Origin: Anagrus nilaparvatae
Lineage: Eukaryota; Arthropoda; Insecta; Hymenoptera; Mymaridae
Assembly (NCBI GenBank): GCA_022575985.1
Contig: JAKSXM010000007.1
Span: forward strand, 35,900,501-35,964,500
Direction of reading: 5' to 3'
Length of the DNA stretch: 64,000 bases
Positions 31,023 through 45,400 of this stretch are shown here, piece by piece; within the stretch, counting starts at the first letter, position 1, and each line of letters opens with the position of its first letter. The position numbers were made by a program, and so were the translations under genes. A model generated the notes under the pieces. The model was given only the letters and a program-made list of their open reading frames with translations. It was not told the origin of the DNA and searched no databases.

Positions 31023-32725
31023 TGTTACAGATAAACAAATAGCCAAGGAAAATATATTCCATAATAATCTAAAACCTTTTTTTTTACGATAAAATTCAAG
31101 CACGTTATGCATTTTTTAAGTTATAATGTCTTTATGGACCCTAAAATTGGAATCAGTATAAACAAGGTAATTTGTGACAATATCTTTACTTGACCATAAC
31201 TTCGTTAATTTTCATCGAAAATATATAACTATAATAAAATATAAAACTATATATATAAAAATATCAGATGATTTAAATATTCTTTTTGTCTAATATAAGC
31301 AATTTTCAAGATAACATTTTATTGGAAATTGGAATAACTATAATATAAAAATTAAAAAGTAAAATCATAGAGAAAAAAAAATAGGTTAAATAAATCAGAA
31401 GACGATGATTTATATATTATTTATATAATATAGTTATACAATGTTAACTCTAAAAATAATTAAGGTACACGTAAAATTATTTATTATATTTTTTAATTTT
31501 ACTAATGGTAAAAGTTTTGCTTTTAATGGTAAATGTAACTCCTTACTAAAACAATAACATAAAAATTTTTTCCCAAACAACATTTTATTTTGATATTCAT
31601 GACATGTTTTTTGCACCAGTACATGGACGACCAAATTTTAAATGAAAAAGCGGAGTATAAGCAGGTGTTCCAGTACCTGAATGACCTAAATTTTTCAAAT
31701 ACTTATTTTTTGTTGATTCAAAAGATAATTGTTCAAATTTTTTTTTTAATTATTACCAAACAAATTCAAGGCGGCCATTCATTGTTCGTAAGCGCTGATG
31801 TCAATCCGTGCTTATTCTTCAAAATTAGAAAATCCGAAACCCAAGGTTCAATGTTAAGAATTAAGAATTTAAAATACCATTGAAAAATAACTAAATCAAA
31901 ATTCAGAAAGTGCTAAGTAGAATTATTAAAATATCCGATTGAAAATTATATATTAACAAAATATTCTAATTTTAAGAAATTGCAAAGCCCAGAATTGAAT
32001 TTTTCCGAATTTGAAGTTGTTCGTTTTAATGCAAAACTATGAAATATAAGCTTTATACAAATTCGGAAAAATCTTTAAAAGACTTTTAAAGAAATAAAAT
32101 TTTTCATTTAGGACTTAATTCTTTCTGTGATATGCTCTTCTTAAAATTTCTTATTCCAATTTGTGTAGATTTCTTAAAAATATTTTTATAAAATAAAAAA
32201 ATCCTGGAACCTATAATAATTGGTATGAAAAAAACGTTTCTGTTATTAAAAATTCTGAATTTAGACCCATATTGCCATCAGCGCTTCTGAACAATATACG
32301 GAATCCTGATCGATCATACAGGTACTGGTACGAGCACCTTAGGTGTTTTATAATGAAAATAGTAATTTTTACCAATTCACCACACTATGAATTTTCTTCT
32401 AATAGTATCCTGTTTTTTAGAAAAGTTGAAATATTAGTATTTAATGTAGCAAAATATACCTCATTATAAATTTTCTTCGAATAGTGTCCTGTTGTATAGA
32501 AAACTTACTAGTTTACTGTTTAATTGTTTTTATGAAATGATAGCATTGCAATATTAGTATTCATTTTAGAAGAATATATCAAAGTTCAAATTTTTTGATG
32601 TAAAAGACAATTAAGAATATTGCTTCCCCATATAGGAACCATTGTGATAATTGCAATTTTGAGACATAAGCACTTTTTGAGACCCTAGGAAGCTAAAAAA
32701 CTGGTTTTAAAAAATGTCTACAGTT
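31023..32725. other. AT-rich interval, no gene supported
   Basis: Dispersed AT-rich DNA. A coding-like stretch of about 25 codons after TTTTTTGCACCAG at 31617 (YMDDQILNEKAEYKQVFQYL) has no donor or partner and is left unannotated. A slightly GC-richer patch at 32265-32345 shows no family. Confidence 0.45.
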
Positions 32726-32731
32726 TGTGTT

Positions 32732-32753
32732 TGTGTGTGTGTGTGTGTGTGTG
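32732..32753. repeat. (GT)n microsatellite
   Basis: About eleven GT repeats, preceded by imperfect GTTTGTGTTT. Confidence 0.9.
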
Positions 32754-32762
32754 AGCATCCCG

Positions 32763-33572
32763 CTTGGCATATGCTGAGCTTGTTTTACATATAACTCACT
32801 AAAATGGTTTGATCTATCAGAATCCATATTAACTACTTTAAATGTTAATAAATGCTTAAACGCTATAAAATTAAGTTCTTTAATATTAAATCTTTAATAA
32901 TAATTAACTATTAAGTTCAGAAGTGTTAATCAATGAAAATAAAGCATAATCAACTATGATGACGATAATTTCTTAATGATTAACATAAAATTTCAAAATT
33001 TTAATTTGAAAATTTATCTAAAAAGTCATAATTTATAAAATATTTTTTAATAAATTTAATATAATTTAACACTTTACTTTTATTGTTAAAAAAAATGTTT
33101 AATTACAAATAGCGGCAATCTTTTAATTTGAAATTTTATCTAAAAAGTGATATTTTATAAAATATTTTTTTAAACATTGAAGTTAATATTTAACAAATTA
33201 TTATTGATTATGCTTTTATTTTTACTGATCATCAAACCTAAATTCAAATAGCGTTTTAGCATATATTTCTAGTAATCAAAATGAATTGAAACAATTTTTG
33301 TAAGATAAGATTAGAATCTATGTTGAGTACTTGAAATAAAACATATACTTAAACTTTGGCATATGCTGAGCTTGTTTTACATATAACTCATAAAATGGTT
33401 TTATCTATCAGAATCCATATTAACTACTTTAAATTTAAATAAATGCTTACACGCTATATGAGTTCAGATGTATTAATCATTGAAAATAAAGCATAATCAA
33501 CAATAACGATAATAAATTGTTAACTATTAACATAAAATTTCAATATTTAATTTGAAATTTTATCTAAAAAGC
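32763..33572. repeat. Diverged direct repeat, two copies
   Basis: Copy 1 starts CTTGGCATATGCTGAGCTTG at 32764 and runs to about 33030; copy 2 starts with the same phrase near 33355 and runs to about 33572. A further partial copy of the second half lies at 33095-33240. Several indels separate the copies. The repeats stop just before the palindromic satellite. Confidence 0.7.
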
Positions 33573-33939
33573 ATTTAAAAAAACTTTTTTTTCTTAAACA
33601 TTTTAGTTTTGAATTATTTAAGTTAAAAATAGTTGTATCGGAGAAAATAGTTTGTGAAAAATAAACTATAAGTTATATGATAAAATGAAATGAATTTCGG
33701 TTAAGTAACTGAAATTAAACATGGATTTTAACGTTATTTAGCTGAAAAGTAAATTTAAGCTTAAAAGTAATAAATATATTGTAAAGTAACTTTTTCATGA
33801 AGTATTTTGTGCAAATCTAGAAAAAGCGTTGAGGAAATATGGAAATATTTTGCAAATATTTTCAAATTTAATTAAGATCGTTGTTAAATATTTCAAAATT
33901 TATTTAACATCGTTGTCAAAAATTTCAAAATTTATTTAT

Positions 33940-34018
33940 CAGCGTTGATAATTTTTTCCAAATTTAATTATCAACGTTGATATTTATTTCCAAATTTAAT
34001 TATCAACGTTGATAATTA
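33940..34018. repeat. Edge boxes with a different but symmetric core
   Basis: Three boxes; two have the core ATCAACGTTGAT. The last, 33999-34018, is the perfect palindrome AATTATCAACGTTGATAATT. Against the main form both arms carry the matching change (G to T and C to A). Confidence 0.85.
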
Positions 34019-34479
34019 TGCAGTTTGTTAGTGTTTGTTACTTTACATAACTAACCAATATGTCTTTTGTTTGTAACATTATATTTGTAATAAACATCAG
34101 TATAAAATACTATAAGACTATTGAATGAGTTATTTTAAATTATATTATTTAGCTTTACTTACAATGCATAATATTTTAATTTTATCTAGACGTGTACAAA
34201 AATACTTCGTGAATGAGTGATTTTAAAATATATATCAATTTTAGGCTTAAATTTAGTTTCCAGCATAATAACGTTAAAATCAATATTTCTTTTGATCTGA
34301 GAAATACTTCGTGATTGTATTATTTTACATTGTATTTATTACTCTTAAGCTTAAATTTAGTTTTCATCTATATAACGTTAAAGCCCATTATAAGTTAAAA
34401 CTAAAATGTTTAATATTAACATGCAGTTTGTTAGTGGATACTTTACATAACTAACCAATATGTCTTTTGTTTGTAACAT

Positions 34480-35740
34480 TATAATTATATCATAATATTA
34501 ATTTACCATAATTATTTTCAGATTTAATTTGCAACGTTGCTAATTATTTTCAGATTTAATTAGCAACGTTGCTAAATATTTTCCGATTTAATTAGCAACG
34601 TTGCTAATTATATTCAGATTTAATTAGCAACGTTGCTAAATATTTCCGAATTTATTTAGCTACGTTGCTAAATATTTCCACTAATGATAAAAATGATAAA
34701 AACTATAATGATAAAAACAATATTTTATAATTGTTTCTAGGTGTGCACAAAATAACTTCGTGTACGTGTTATTTTACAATATATAAATTAATTTTAGGCT
34801 TAAATTTTATTTACTTTTAAGCACAATAACGTTAAAATCAATGTTACTTTTGAGTTTAGAAATAATTTAATGAACGAGTTGTTTAATATTTAAAATTTAA
34901 GTATATTGTACAAACAAAATATTATACAAACAAAAACTTTGAAATATTTAGCTAAATTTTTCCTCTTGTTCGTATCATTAATATATCACTTTTTAACATT
35001 ATATTTGTAATAAACATCATTATAAAGTAATATAAGATTATCAATTATATAGCTCCGCTTACAATGTTTAATAATTGTCTCTAAACGTGTAAAAAAGTAC
35101 ATCTTGAACGTGATACTAAAGTAATTATTTAAAATATACTTAAATTTTAAATATAAAACAACTCGTAAACGAAGTATTTCTAATCTCAAATTGATTTTAA
35201 CGTTATTGTGCTCAAGTAATTAATAACAAACTGCATTTTAATATTAAACATTTATTAAACATTTGATATAAATCAAATCTTATAAGCTATAAAGACTGAA
35301 TATTTTCACTATTTAAAAAACAATGTTTAATAATTGTTTCTAGATGTGCACAAAATAACTTTGTGTACGTGTTATTTTACAATATGTTTATTACTTTTAA
35401 GATTATTTAATCTTTTACTTTTTGAAGTTATTTTTCAGCTAAATAACGTTAAAATCCATGTTTCATTTCAGTTACTTGGTCGAAATTCATATATTTTAAT
35501 TATTTCACTTTTAGTTTATTTTTCACCAACTTGAAAAAAAAACTATTTTATCTTATATCAGCCTTTTTAACTCATGAATCAAAACTAAAATGTTTAATAA
35601 ATATTAACATTCAGTTTTTTAGTCGTTACTTATATAACTAACCGATTTGCCCTTTTGTTTGTAACATTAAAATTATATCATCATATTAATTTACCATACT
35701 TATTTTCAGATTTAATTAGCAACGTTGCTAATTATTTTCA
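34480..35740. repeat. Segment duplicated 8287 bp downstream
   Basis: This stretch, with its five-box cluster and the linker carrying TTTTTCAGCTAAATAACG, recurs at about 42767-44027 at a constant offset of 8287 bp and with the same order of box variants. A third copy of the linker part lies at 47637, a further 4016 bp on. Confidence 0.7.
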
Positions 35741-38700
35741 GATTTATATAGCAACGTTGCTAATTATTTTCAGTTTCATTTAGCAACGTTGCTAAATATT
35801 TCCACTAATGATAAAAATGATAAAAATTATAATGATAAAAACAATGTTTAATAATTGTTTCTAGATGTGCACAAAATAACTTCGTGTACGTGTTATTTTA
35901 CAATATATAAATTAATTTTAGGCTTAAATTTTATTTACTTTTAAGCACAATAACGTTAAAATCAATGTTACTTTTAAGTTTAGAAATAATTTAGAGAACG
36001 AGTTGTTTAAAATTTTAAATTTAAGTATATTGTAAAGTAACTTGTTCAAGATGTACTTTTTTACACGTCTAGAAAGAATTATTAAACATTGTAAGCAGAG
36101 CTAAATAATTGATAATCTTATAGTATTTTATATTGATTTTTATTACAAATATAGTGTTAAATAATGATATATTAATGTTACAAACAAAAATTTGGAAATA
36201 TTTAGCAAAATTTTTCCTCTCTTGTTCGTATCATTAATATATCATTTTTTAACATTATATTTGTAATAAACATTATTATAAAGTAATATAAGATTATCAA
36301 TTATTTAGCTCCGCTTACAATGTTTAATAATTGTCTCTAAACGTGTATAAAAGTACATCTTGAACGTGTTACTAAAGTAATAATTTAAAATATACTTAAA
36401 TTTTAAATATAAAACAACTCGTAAACGAAGTATATCTAATCTCAAATTGATTTTAACGTTATTGTGCTCAAGTAATTTATAACAAACTGCATTTTAATAT
36501 TAAACATTTATTAAACATTTGATAAATCAAAACTTATGAAAGATATAAAGACTGAATATTTCCACAATGTTTAAATGTAAACAATGTTTTACTCATGAAT
36601 CAAAACTAAAATGTTTAATAAATATTAACATTCAGTTTTTTAGTCGTTACTTATATAACTAACCAATTTGCCCTTTTGTTTGTAACATTATAATTATATC
36701 ATAATATTAATTTACCATAATTATTTTCAGATTTAATTAGCAACGTTGCTAATTATTTTCAGATTTATATAGCAACGTTGCTAATTATTTTCAGTTTCAT
36801 TTAGCAACGTTGCTAATTATTTTCAAATTTATTTAGCAACGTTGCTAAATATTTCCAAATTTATTTAGCTACGTTGCTAAATATTTCCACTAATGAAAAA
36901 ATGATAAAAATTACAATGATAAAAACAATGTTTAATAATTGTTTCTAGATGTGCACAAAATAACTTCGTATACGTGTTATTTCACAATATATAAATTAAT
37001 TTTAGGCTTAAATTTTATTTACTTTTAAGCACAATAACGTTAAAAATATTACTTTTGAGTTTAGAAATAATTTAGTGAACGAGTTGTTTAATATTTAAAA
37101 TTTAAGTATATTGTACAAACAAAATATTATACAAACAAAAACTTTGAAATATTTAGCAAAATTTTTCCTCTTGTTCGTATCATTAATATATCATTTTTTA
37201 ACATTATATTTGTAATAAACATCATTATAAAGTAATATAAGATTATCATTATTTAGCTCCGCTTACAATGTTTAATAATTGTCTCTAAACGTGTAAAAAA
37301 GTACATCTTGAACGTGTTACTAAAGTAATAATTTAAAATATACTTAAATTTTAAATTTAAAACAACTCGTAAACGAAGTATTTCTAATCTCAAATTGATT
37401 TTAACGTTATTGTGCTCAAGTAATTTATAACAAACTGCATTTTAATATTAAACATTTATTAAACATTTGATATAAATCAAAACTTATAAAAGATATAAAG
37501 ACTGAATATTTCCACTATTTGAAAAACAATGTTTAAATGTAAACAATGTTTTACTCATGAATCAAAACTAAAATGTTTAATAAATATTAACATTCAGTTT
37601 TTTAGTCGTTACTTATATAACTAACCAATTTGCCTTTTTGTTTGTAACATTATAATTATATCATATTATTAATTTACCATAATTATTTTCAGATTTAATT
37701 AGCAACGTTGCTAATTATTTTCAGATTTAATTAGCAACTTTGCTAATTATTTTCAGTTTCATTTAGCAACGTTGCCAAATATTTCCACTAATGATAAAAA
37801 TGATCAAAATTATAATGATAAAAACAATGTTTAATAATTGTTTCTAGATGTGCACAAAATAACTTCGTGTACGTGTTATTTTACAATATATAAATTAATT
37901 TTAGGCTTAAATTTTATTTACTTTTAAGCACAATAACGTTAAAATCAATGTAACTTTTAAGTTTAGAAATAATTTAGTGAACGAGTTGTTTAAAATTTAA
38001 AATTTAAGTATATTGTAAAGTAACTTGTTCAAGATGTACTTTTTTACACGTCTAGAAAGAATTATTAAACATTGTAAGCAGAGTTAAATAATTGATAATC
38101 TTATAGTATTTTATATTGATGTTTATTACAAATATAGTGTTAAATAATGATATATTAATGTTACAAACAAAAATTTGGAAATATTTAGCAAAATTTTTCC
38201 TCTCTTGTTCGAATCATTAATATATCATTTTTTAACATTATATTTGTAATAAACATTATTATAAAGTAATATAAGATTATCATTTATTTAGCTCCGCTTA
38301 CAATGTTTAATAATTGTCTCTAAACGTGTAAAAAAGTACATTTTGAACGTGTTACTAAAGTAATAATTTAAAATATACTTAAATTTTAAATATAAACAAC
38401 TTTTATAAATTTTATTAAAAACGAAGTATTTCTAATCTCAAATTGATTTTAACGTTATTGTGCTCAAGTAATTTATAACAAACTGAATATTTCCACTAAT
38501 GATAAAAATGATAAAAACTATAATGATAAAAACAATGTTTAATAATTGTTTCTAGATGTGCACAAAATAACTTCGTGTATGTGTTATTTTACAATATATA
38601 AATTAATTTTAGGCTTAAATTTTATTTACTTTTAAGCACAATAACGTTAAAAATATTACTTTTGAGTTTAGAAATAATTTAGTGAACGAGTTGTTTAATA

Positions 38701-41700
38701 TTTAAAATTTAAGTATATTGTACAAACAAAATATTATACAAACAAAAACTTTGAAATATTTAGCAAAATTTTTCCTCTTGTTCGTATCATTAATATATCA
38801 TTTTTTAACATTATATTTGTAATAAACATCATTATAAAGTAATATAAGATTATCATTATTTAGCTCCGCTTACAATGTTTAATAATTGTCTCTAAACGTG
38901 TAAAAAAGTACATCTTGAACGTGTTACTAAAGTAATAATTTAAAATATACTTAAATTTTAAATTTAAAACAACACGTAAACGAAGTATTTCTAATCTCAA
39001 ATTGATTTTAACGTTATTGTGCTCAAGTAATTAATAACAAACTGCATTTTAATATTAAACATTTATTAAACATTTGATATAAATCAAAACTTATAAAAGA
39101 TATAAAGACTGAATATTTCCACTATTTGAAAAACAATGTTTAAATGTAAACAATGTTTTACTCATGAATCAAAACTAAAATGTTTAATAAATATTAACTT
39201 TCAGTTTTTTAGTCGTTACTTATATAACTAACCAATTTGCCTTTTTGTTTGTAACATTATAATTATATCATATTATTAATTTACCATAATTATTTTCAGA
39301 TTTAATTAGCAACGTTGCTAATTATTTTCAGATTTACTTAGCAACGTTGCTAAATATTTTCAGATTTAATTAGCAACGTTGCTAATTATTTTCAGATTTA
39401 ATTAGCAACGTTGCTAATCATTTTCAGATTCATTTAGCAACGTTGCTAAATATTTCCACTAATGATAAAAATGATAAAAATTATAATGATAAAAACAATG
39501 TTTAATAATTGTTTCTAGATGTGCGCAAAATAACTTCGTATACGTGTTATTTCACAATATATACATTAATTTTAGGCTTAAATTTTATTTACTTTTAAGC
39601 ACAATAACGTTAAAATCAATGTTAAGTTTTAAGTTTAGAAATAATTTAGTGAACGAGTTGTTTAATATTTAAAATTTAAGTATATTGTAAAGTAACTTGT
39701 TCAAGATGTACTTTTTTACATGTCTAGAAAGAATTATTAAACATTGTAAGCAGAGCTAAATAATTGATAATCTTATAGTATTTTATATTGATGTTTATTA
39801 CAAATATAGTGTTAAATAATGATATATTATTTGATATATTAATGTTACAAACAAAAATTTGGAAATATTTAGCAAAATTTTTCCTCTTGTTCGTATCATT
39901 AATATATTTCATTATCTTCATTTTCTAACATTATATTTGTAATAAACAACATTATTATTTTCAGATTTAATTAGCAATGTTGCTAATTATTTTCAGATTT
40001 AATTAGCAACGTTGCTAATTATTTTCCGATTTAATTAGCAACGTTGCTAAATATTTCCAAATTTATTTAGCTACGTTGCTAAATATTTCCACTAATGATA
40101 AAAATGATAAAAACTATAATGATAAAAACAATATTTTATAATTGTTTCTAGATGTGCACAAAATAACTTCGTGTACGTGTTATTTTACAATATATAAATT
40201 AATTTTAGGATTTAATTTGCAATGTTGCTAATTATTTTCAGATTTAATTAGCAACGTTGCTAATTATTTTCAGATTTAATTAGCAAGGTTGCTAATTATT
40301 TTCAGATTTATATAGCAACGTTGCTAATTATTTTCAGTTTCATTTAGCAACGTTGCTAAATATTTCCACTAATGATAAAAATGATAAAAATTATAATGAT
40401 AAAAACAATGTTTAATAATTGTTTCTAGATGTGCACAAAATAACTTCGTGTACGTGTTATTTTACAATATATAAATTAATTTTAGGCTTAAATTTTATTT
40501 ACTTTTTAAAATCAATGTTTTTTAAGTTTAGAAATAATTTAGAGAACGAGTTGTTTAAAATTTAAAATTTAAGTATATTGTAAAGTAACTTGTTCAAGAT
40601 GTACTTTTTTACACGTCTAGAAAGAATTATTAAACATTGTAAGCAGAGCTAAATAATTGATAATCTTATAGTATTTTATATTGATGTTTATTACAAATAT
40701 AATGTTAAATAATGATATATTAATGTTACAAACAAAAATTTGGAAATATTTAGCAAAATTTTTCCTCTCTTGTTCGTATCATTAATATATCATTTTTTAA
40801 CATTATATTTGTAATAAACATTATTATAAAGTAATATAAGATTATCAATTATTTAGCTCCGCTTACAATGTTTAATAATTGTCTCTAAACGTGTATAAAA
40901 GTACATCTTGAACGTGTTACTAAAGTAATAATTTAAAATATACTTAAATTTTAAATATAAAACAACTCGTAAACGAAGTATATCTAATCTCAAATTGATT
41001 TTAACGTTATTGTGCTCAAGTAATTTATAACAAACTGCATTTTAATATTAAACATTTATTAAACATTTGATATAAATCAAAACTTATAAAAGATATAAAG
41101 ACTGAATATTTCCACTATTTGAAAAACAATGTTTAAATGTAAACAATGTTTTACTCATGAATCAAAACTAAAATGTTTAATAAATATTAACATTCAGTTT
41201 TTTAGTCGTTACTTATATAACTAACAAATTTGCCCTTTTGTTTGTAACATTAAAATTATATCATAATATTAATTTACCATACTTATTTTCAGATTTAATT
41301 AGCAACGTTGCTAATTATTTTCAGATTTAATTAGCAACGTTGCTAATTATTTTCAGATTTATTTAGCAACGTTGCTAATTATTTTCAGATTTATTTAGCT
41401 ACGTTGCTAAATATTTCCACTAATGATAAAAATGATAAAAATTACAATGATAAAAACAATGTTTAATAATTGTTTCTAGATGTGCACAAAATAACTTCGT
41501 ATACGTGTTATTTCACAATATATAAATTAATTTTAGGCTTAAATTTTATTTACTTTTAAGCACAATAACGTTAAAATCAATGTTAAGTTTTAAGTTTAGA
41601 TATAATTTAGTGAACGAGTTGTTTAATATTTAAAATTTAAGTATATTGTAAAGTAACTTGTTCAAGATGTACTTTTTTACATGTCTAGAAAGAATTATTA

Positions 41701-44666
41701 AACATTGTAAGCAGAGCTAAATAATTGATAATCTTATAGTATTTTATATTGATTTTTATTACAAATGTAGTGTTAAATAATGATATATTATTTGATATAT
41801 TAATGTTACAAACAAAAATTTGGAAATATTTAGCAAAATTTTTCCTCTTGTTCGTATTATTAATATATTTCATTATCTTCATTTTCTAACATTATATTTG
41901 TAATAAACATCATTATTATTTTCAGATTTAATTAGCAATGTTGCTAATTATTTTCAGATTTAATTAGCAACGTTGCTAATTATTTTCCGATTTAATTAGC
42001 AACGTTGCTAAATATTTCCAAATTTATTTAGCTACGTTGCTAAATATTTCCACTAATGATAAAAATGATAAAAACTATAATGATAAAAACAATATTTTAT
42101 AATTGTTTCTAGATGTGAACAAAATAACTTCGTGTACGTGTTATTTTACAATTTTTACGTGTTATTTTATTATTTTATATTGATGTTTATTACAAATATA
42201 GTATTAAATAATGATATATTAATGTTACAATCAAAAATTCGGAAATATTTAGCAAAATTTTTCCTCTTGCTCGTATCATTAATATATCGTTTTTTAACAT
42301 TATATTTGTAATAAAAATTATTATAAAGTAATATAAGATTATCAATTATTTAGCTCCGCTTACAATGTTTAATAATTGTCTCTAAACGTGTAAAAAAGTA
42401 CATCTTGAACGTGTTACGAAAGTAATAATTTAAAATATACTTAAATTTTAAATATAAAACAACTCGTAAAATATAAAATAACTCGTAAACGAAGTATATC
42501 TAATCTCAAATTGATTTTAACGTTATTGTGCTCAAGTAATTTATAACAAACTGCATTTTAATATTAAACATTTATTAAACATTTGATATAAATCAAAACT
42601 TATAAAAGATATAAAGACTGAATATTTCCACTATTTGAAAAACAATGTTTAAATGTAAACAATGTTTTACTCATGAATCAAAACTAAAATGTTTAATAAA
42701 TATTAACATTCAGTTTTTTAGTCGTTACTTATATAACTAACCAATTTGCCCTTTTGTTTGTAACATTATAATTATATCATAATATTAATTTACCATAATT
42801 ATTTTCAGATTTAATTTGCAACGTTGCTAATTATTTTCAGATTTAATTAGCAACGTTGCTAAATATTTTCCGATTTAATTAGCAACGTTGCTAATTATTT
42901 TCAGATTTAATTAGCAACGTTGCTAAATATTTCCGAATTTTTTTAGCTACGTTGCTAAATATTTCCACTAATGATAAAAATGATAAAAACTATAATGATA
43001 AAAACAATATTTTATAATTGTTTCTAGATGTGCACAAAATAACTTCGTGTACGTGTTATTTTACAATATATAAATTAATTTTAGGCTTAAATTTTATTTA
43101 CTTAGAAGCACAATAACGTTAAAATCAATGTTACTTTTGAGTTTAGAAATAATTTAATGAACGAGTTGTTTAATATTTAAAATTTAAGTATACTGTACAA
43201 ACAAAATATTATACAAACAAAAACTTTGAAATATTTAGCTAAATTTTTCCTCTTGTTCGTATCATTAATATATCACTTTTTAACATTATATTTGTAATAA
43301 ACATCATTATAAAGTAATATAAGATTATCAATTATTTAGCTCCGCTTACAATGTTTAATAATTGTCTCTAAACGTGTAAAAAAGTACATCTTGAACGTGA
43401 TACTAAAGTAATTATTTAAAATATACTTAAATTTTAAATATAAAACAACTCGTAAACGAAGTATTTCTAATCTCAAATTGATTTTAACGTTATTGTGCTC
43501 AAGTAATTAATAACAAACTGCATTTTAATATTAAACATTTATTAAACATTTGATATAAATCAAAACTTATAAGCTATAAAGACTGAATATTTTCACTATT
43601 TAAAAAACAATGTTTAATAATTGTTTCTAGATGTGCACAAAACAACTTTGTGTACGTGTTATTTTAGAATATGTTTATTACTTTTAAGATTATTTAATCT
43701 TTTACTTTTTGAAGTTATTTTTCAGCTAAATAACGTTAAAATCCATGTTTCATTTCAGTTACTTGGTCGAAATTCATATATTTTAATCATTTCACTTTTA
43801 GTTTATTTTTCACCAACTTGAAAAAAAAACTATTTTATCTTATATCAGCCTTTTTAACTCATGAATCAAAACTAAAATGTTTAATAAATATTAACATTCA
43901 GTTTTTTAGTCGTTACTTATATAACTAACCGATTTGCCCTTTTGTTTGTAACATTAAAATTATATCATAATATTAATTTACCATACTTATTTTCAGATTT
44001 AATTAGCAACGTTGCTAATTATTTTCAGATTTAATTAGCAACGTTGCTAATTATTTTCAGATTTATTTAGCAACGTTGCTAATTATTTTCAGATTTAATT
44101 AGCAACGTTGCTAATTATTTCCAAATTTATTTAGCTACGTTGCTAAATATTACCACTAATGATAAAAATGATAAAAATTACAATGATAAAAACAATGTTT
44201 AATAATTGTTTCTAGATGTGCACAAAATAACTTCGTGTACGTGTTATTTCACAATATATAAATTAATTTTAGGCTTAAATTTTATTTACTTTTAAGCACA
44301 ATAACGTTAAAATCAATGTTACTTTTAAGTTTAGAAATAATTTAGTGAACGAGTTGTTTAAAATTTAAAATTTATGTATATTGTAAAGTAACTTGTTCAA
44401 GATGTACTTTTTTACACGTCTAGAAAGAATTATTAAATATTGTAAGCAGAGCTAAATAATTGATAATCTTATAGTATTTTATATTGATGTTTATTACAAA
44501 TATAGTGTTAAATAATGATATATTAATGTTACAAACAAAAATTTGGAAATATTTAGCAAAATTTTTCCTCTTGTTCGTATCATTTATATATCATTTTTTA
44601 ACATTATATTTGTAATAAACATTATTATAAAGTAATATAAGATTATCAATTATTTAGCTTCGCTTA

Positions 44667-45400
44667 CAATGTTTAATAATTGTCTCTAAACGTGTAAAAA
44701 AGTACATCTTGAACGTGTTACTAATGTAATAATTTAAAATATACTTAAATTTTAAATATAAAACAACTCGTAAACGAAGTATATCTAATCTCAAATTGAT
44801 TTTAACGTTATTGTGCTCAAGTAATTTATAACAAACTGCATTTTAATATTAAACATTTATTAAACATTTGATATAAATCAAAACTTATAAAAGATATAAA
44901 GACTGAATATTTCCACTATTTGAAAAACAATGTTTAAATGTAAACAATGTTTTACTCATGAATCAAAACTAAAATGTTTAATAAATATTAACATTCAGTT
45001 TTTTAGTCGTTACTTATATAACTAACCAATTTGCAATGTTTAATAATTGTCTCTAAACGTGTAAAAAAGTACATCTTGAACGTGTTACTAATGTAATAAT
45101 TTAAAATATACTTAAATTTTAAATATAAAACAACTCGTAAACGAAGTATATCTAATCTCAAATTGATTTTAACGTTATTGTGCTCAAGTAATTTATAACA
45201 AACTGCATTTTAATATTAAACATTTATTAAACATTTGATATAAATCAAAACTTATAAAAGATATAAAGACTGAATATTTCCACTATTTGAAAAACAATGT
45301 TTAAATGTAAACAATGTTTTACTCATGAATCAAAATTAAAATGTTTAATAAATATTAACATTCAGTTTTTTAGTCGTTACTTATATAACTAACCAATTTG
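44667..45400. repeat. 367-bp direct tandem duplication of a linker
   Basis: CAATGTTTAATAATTGTCTC starts at 44667 and again at 45034, and the two copies run in parallel for about 367 bp. Both carry TTACTAATGTAATAA where other linkers have TTACTAAAGTAATAA, so they are sisters. The joint (ACCAATTTGC then AATGTTT) lacks a box cluster. Confidence 0.75.

Noticed and set aside
31590..31883. 97-residue plus-strand ORF
   Set aside because: Only the first 25 codons look coding-like; no donor, partner or family.
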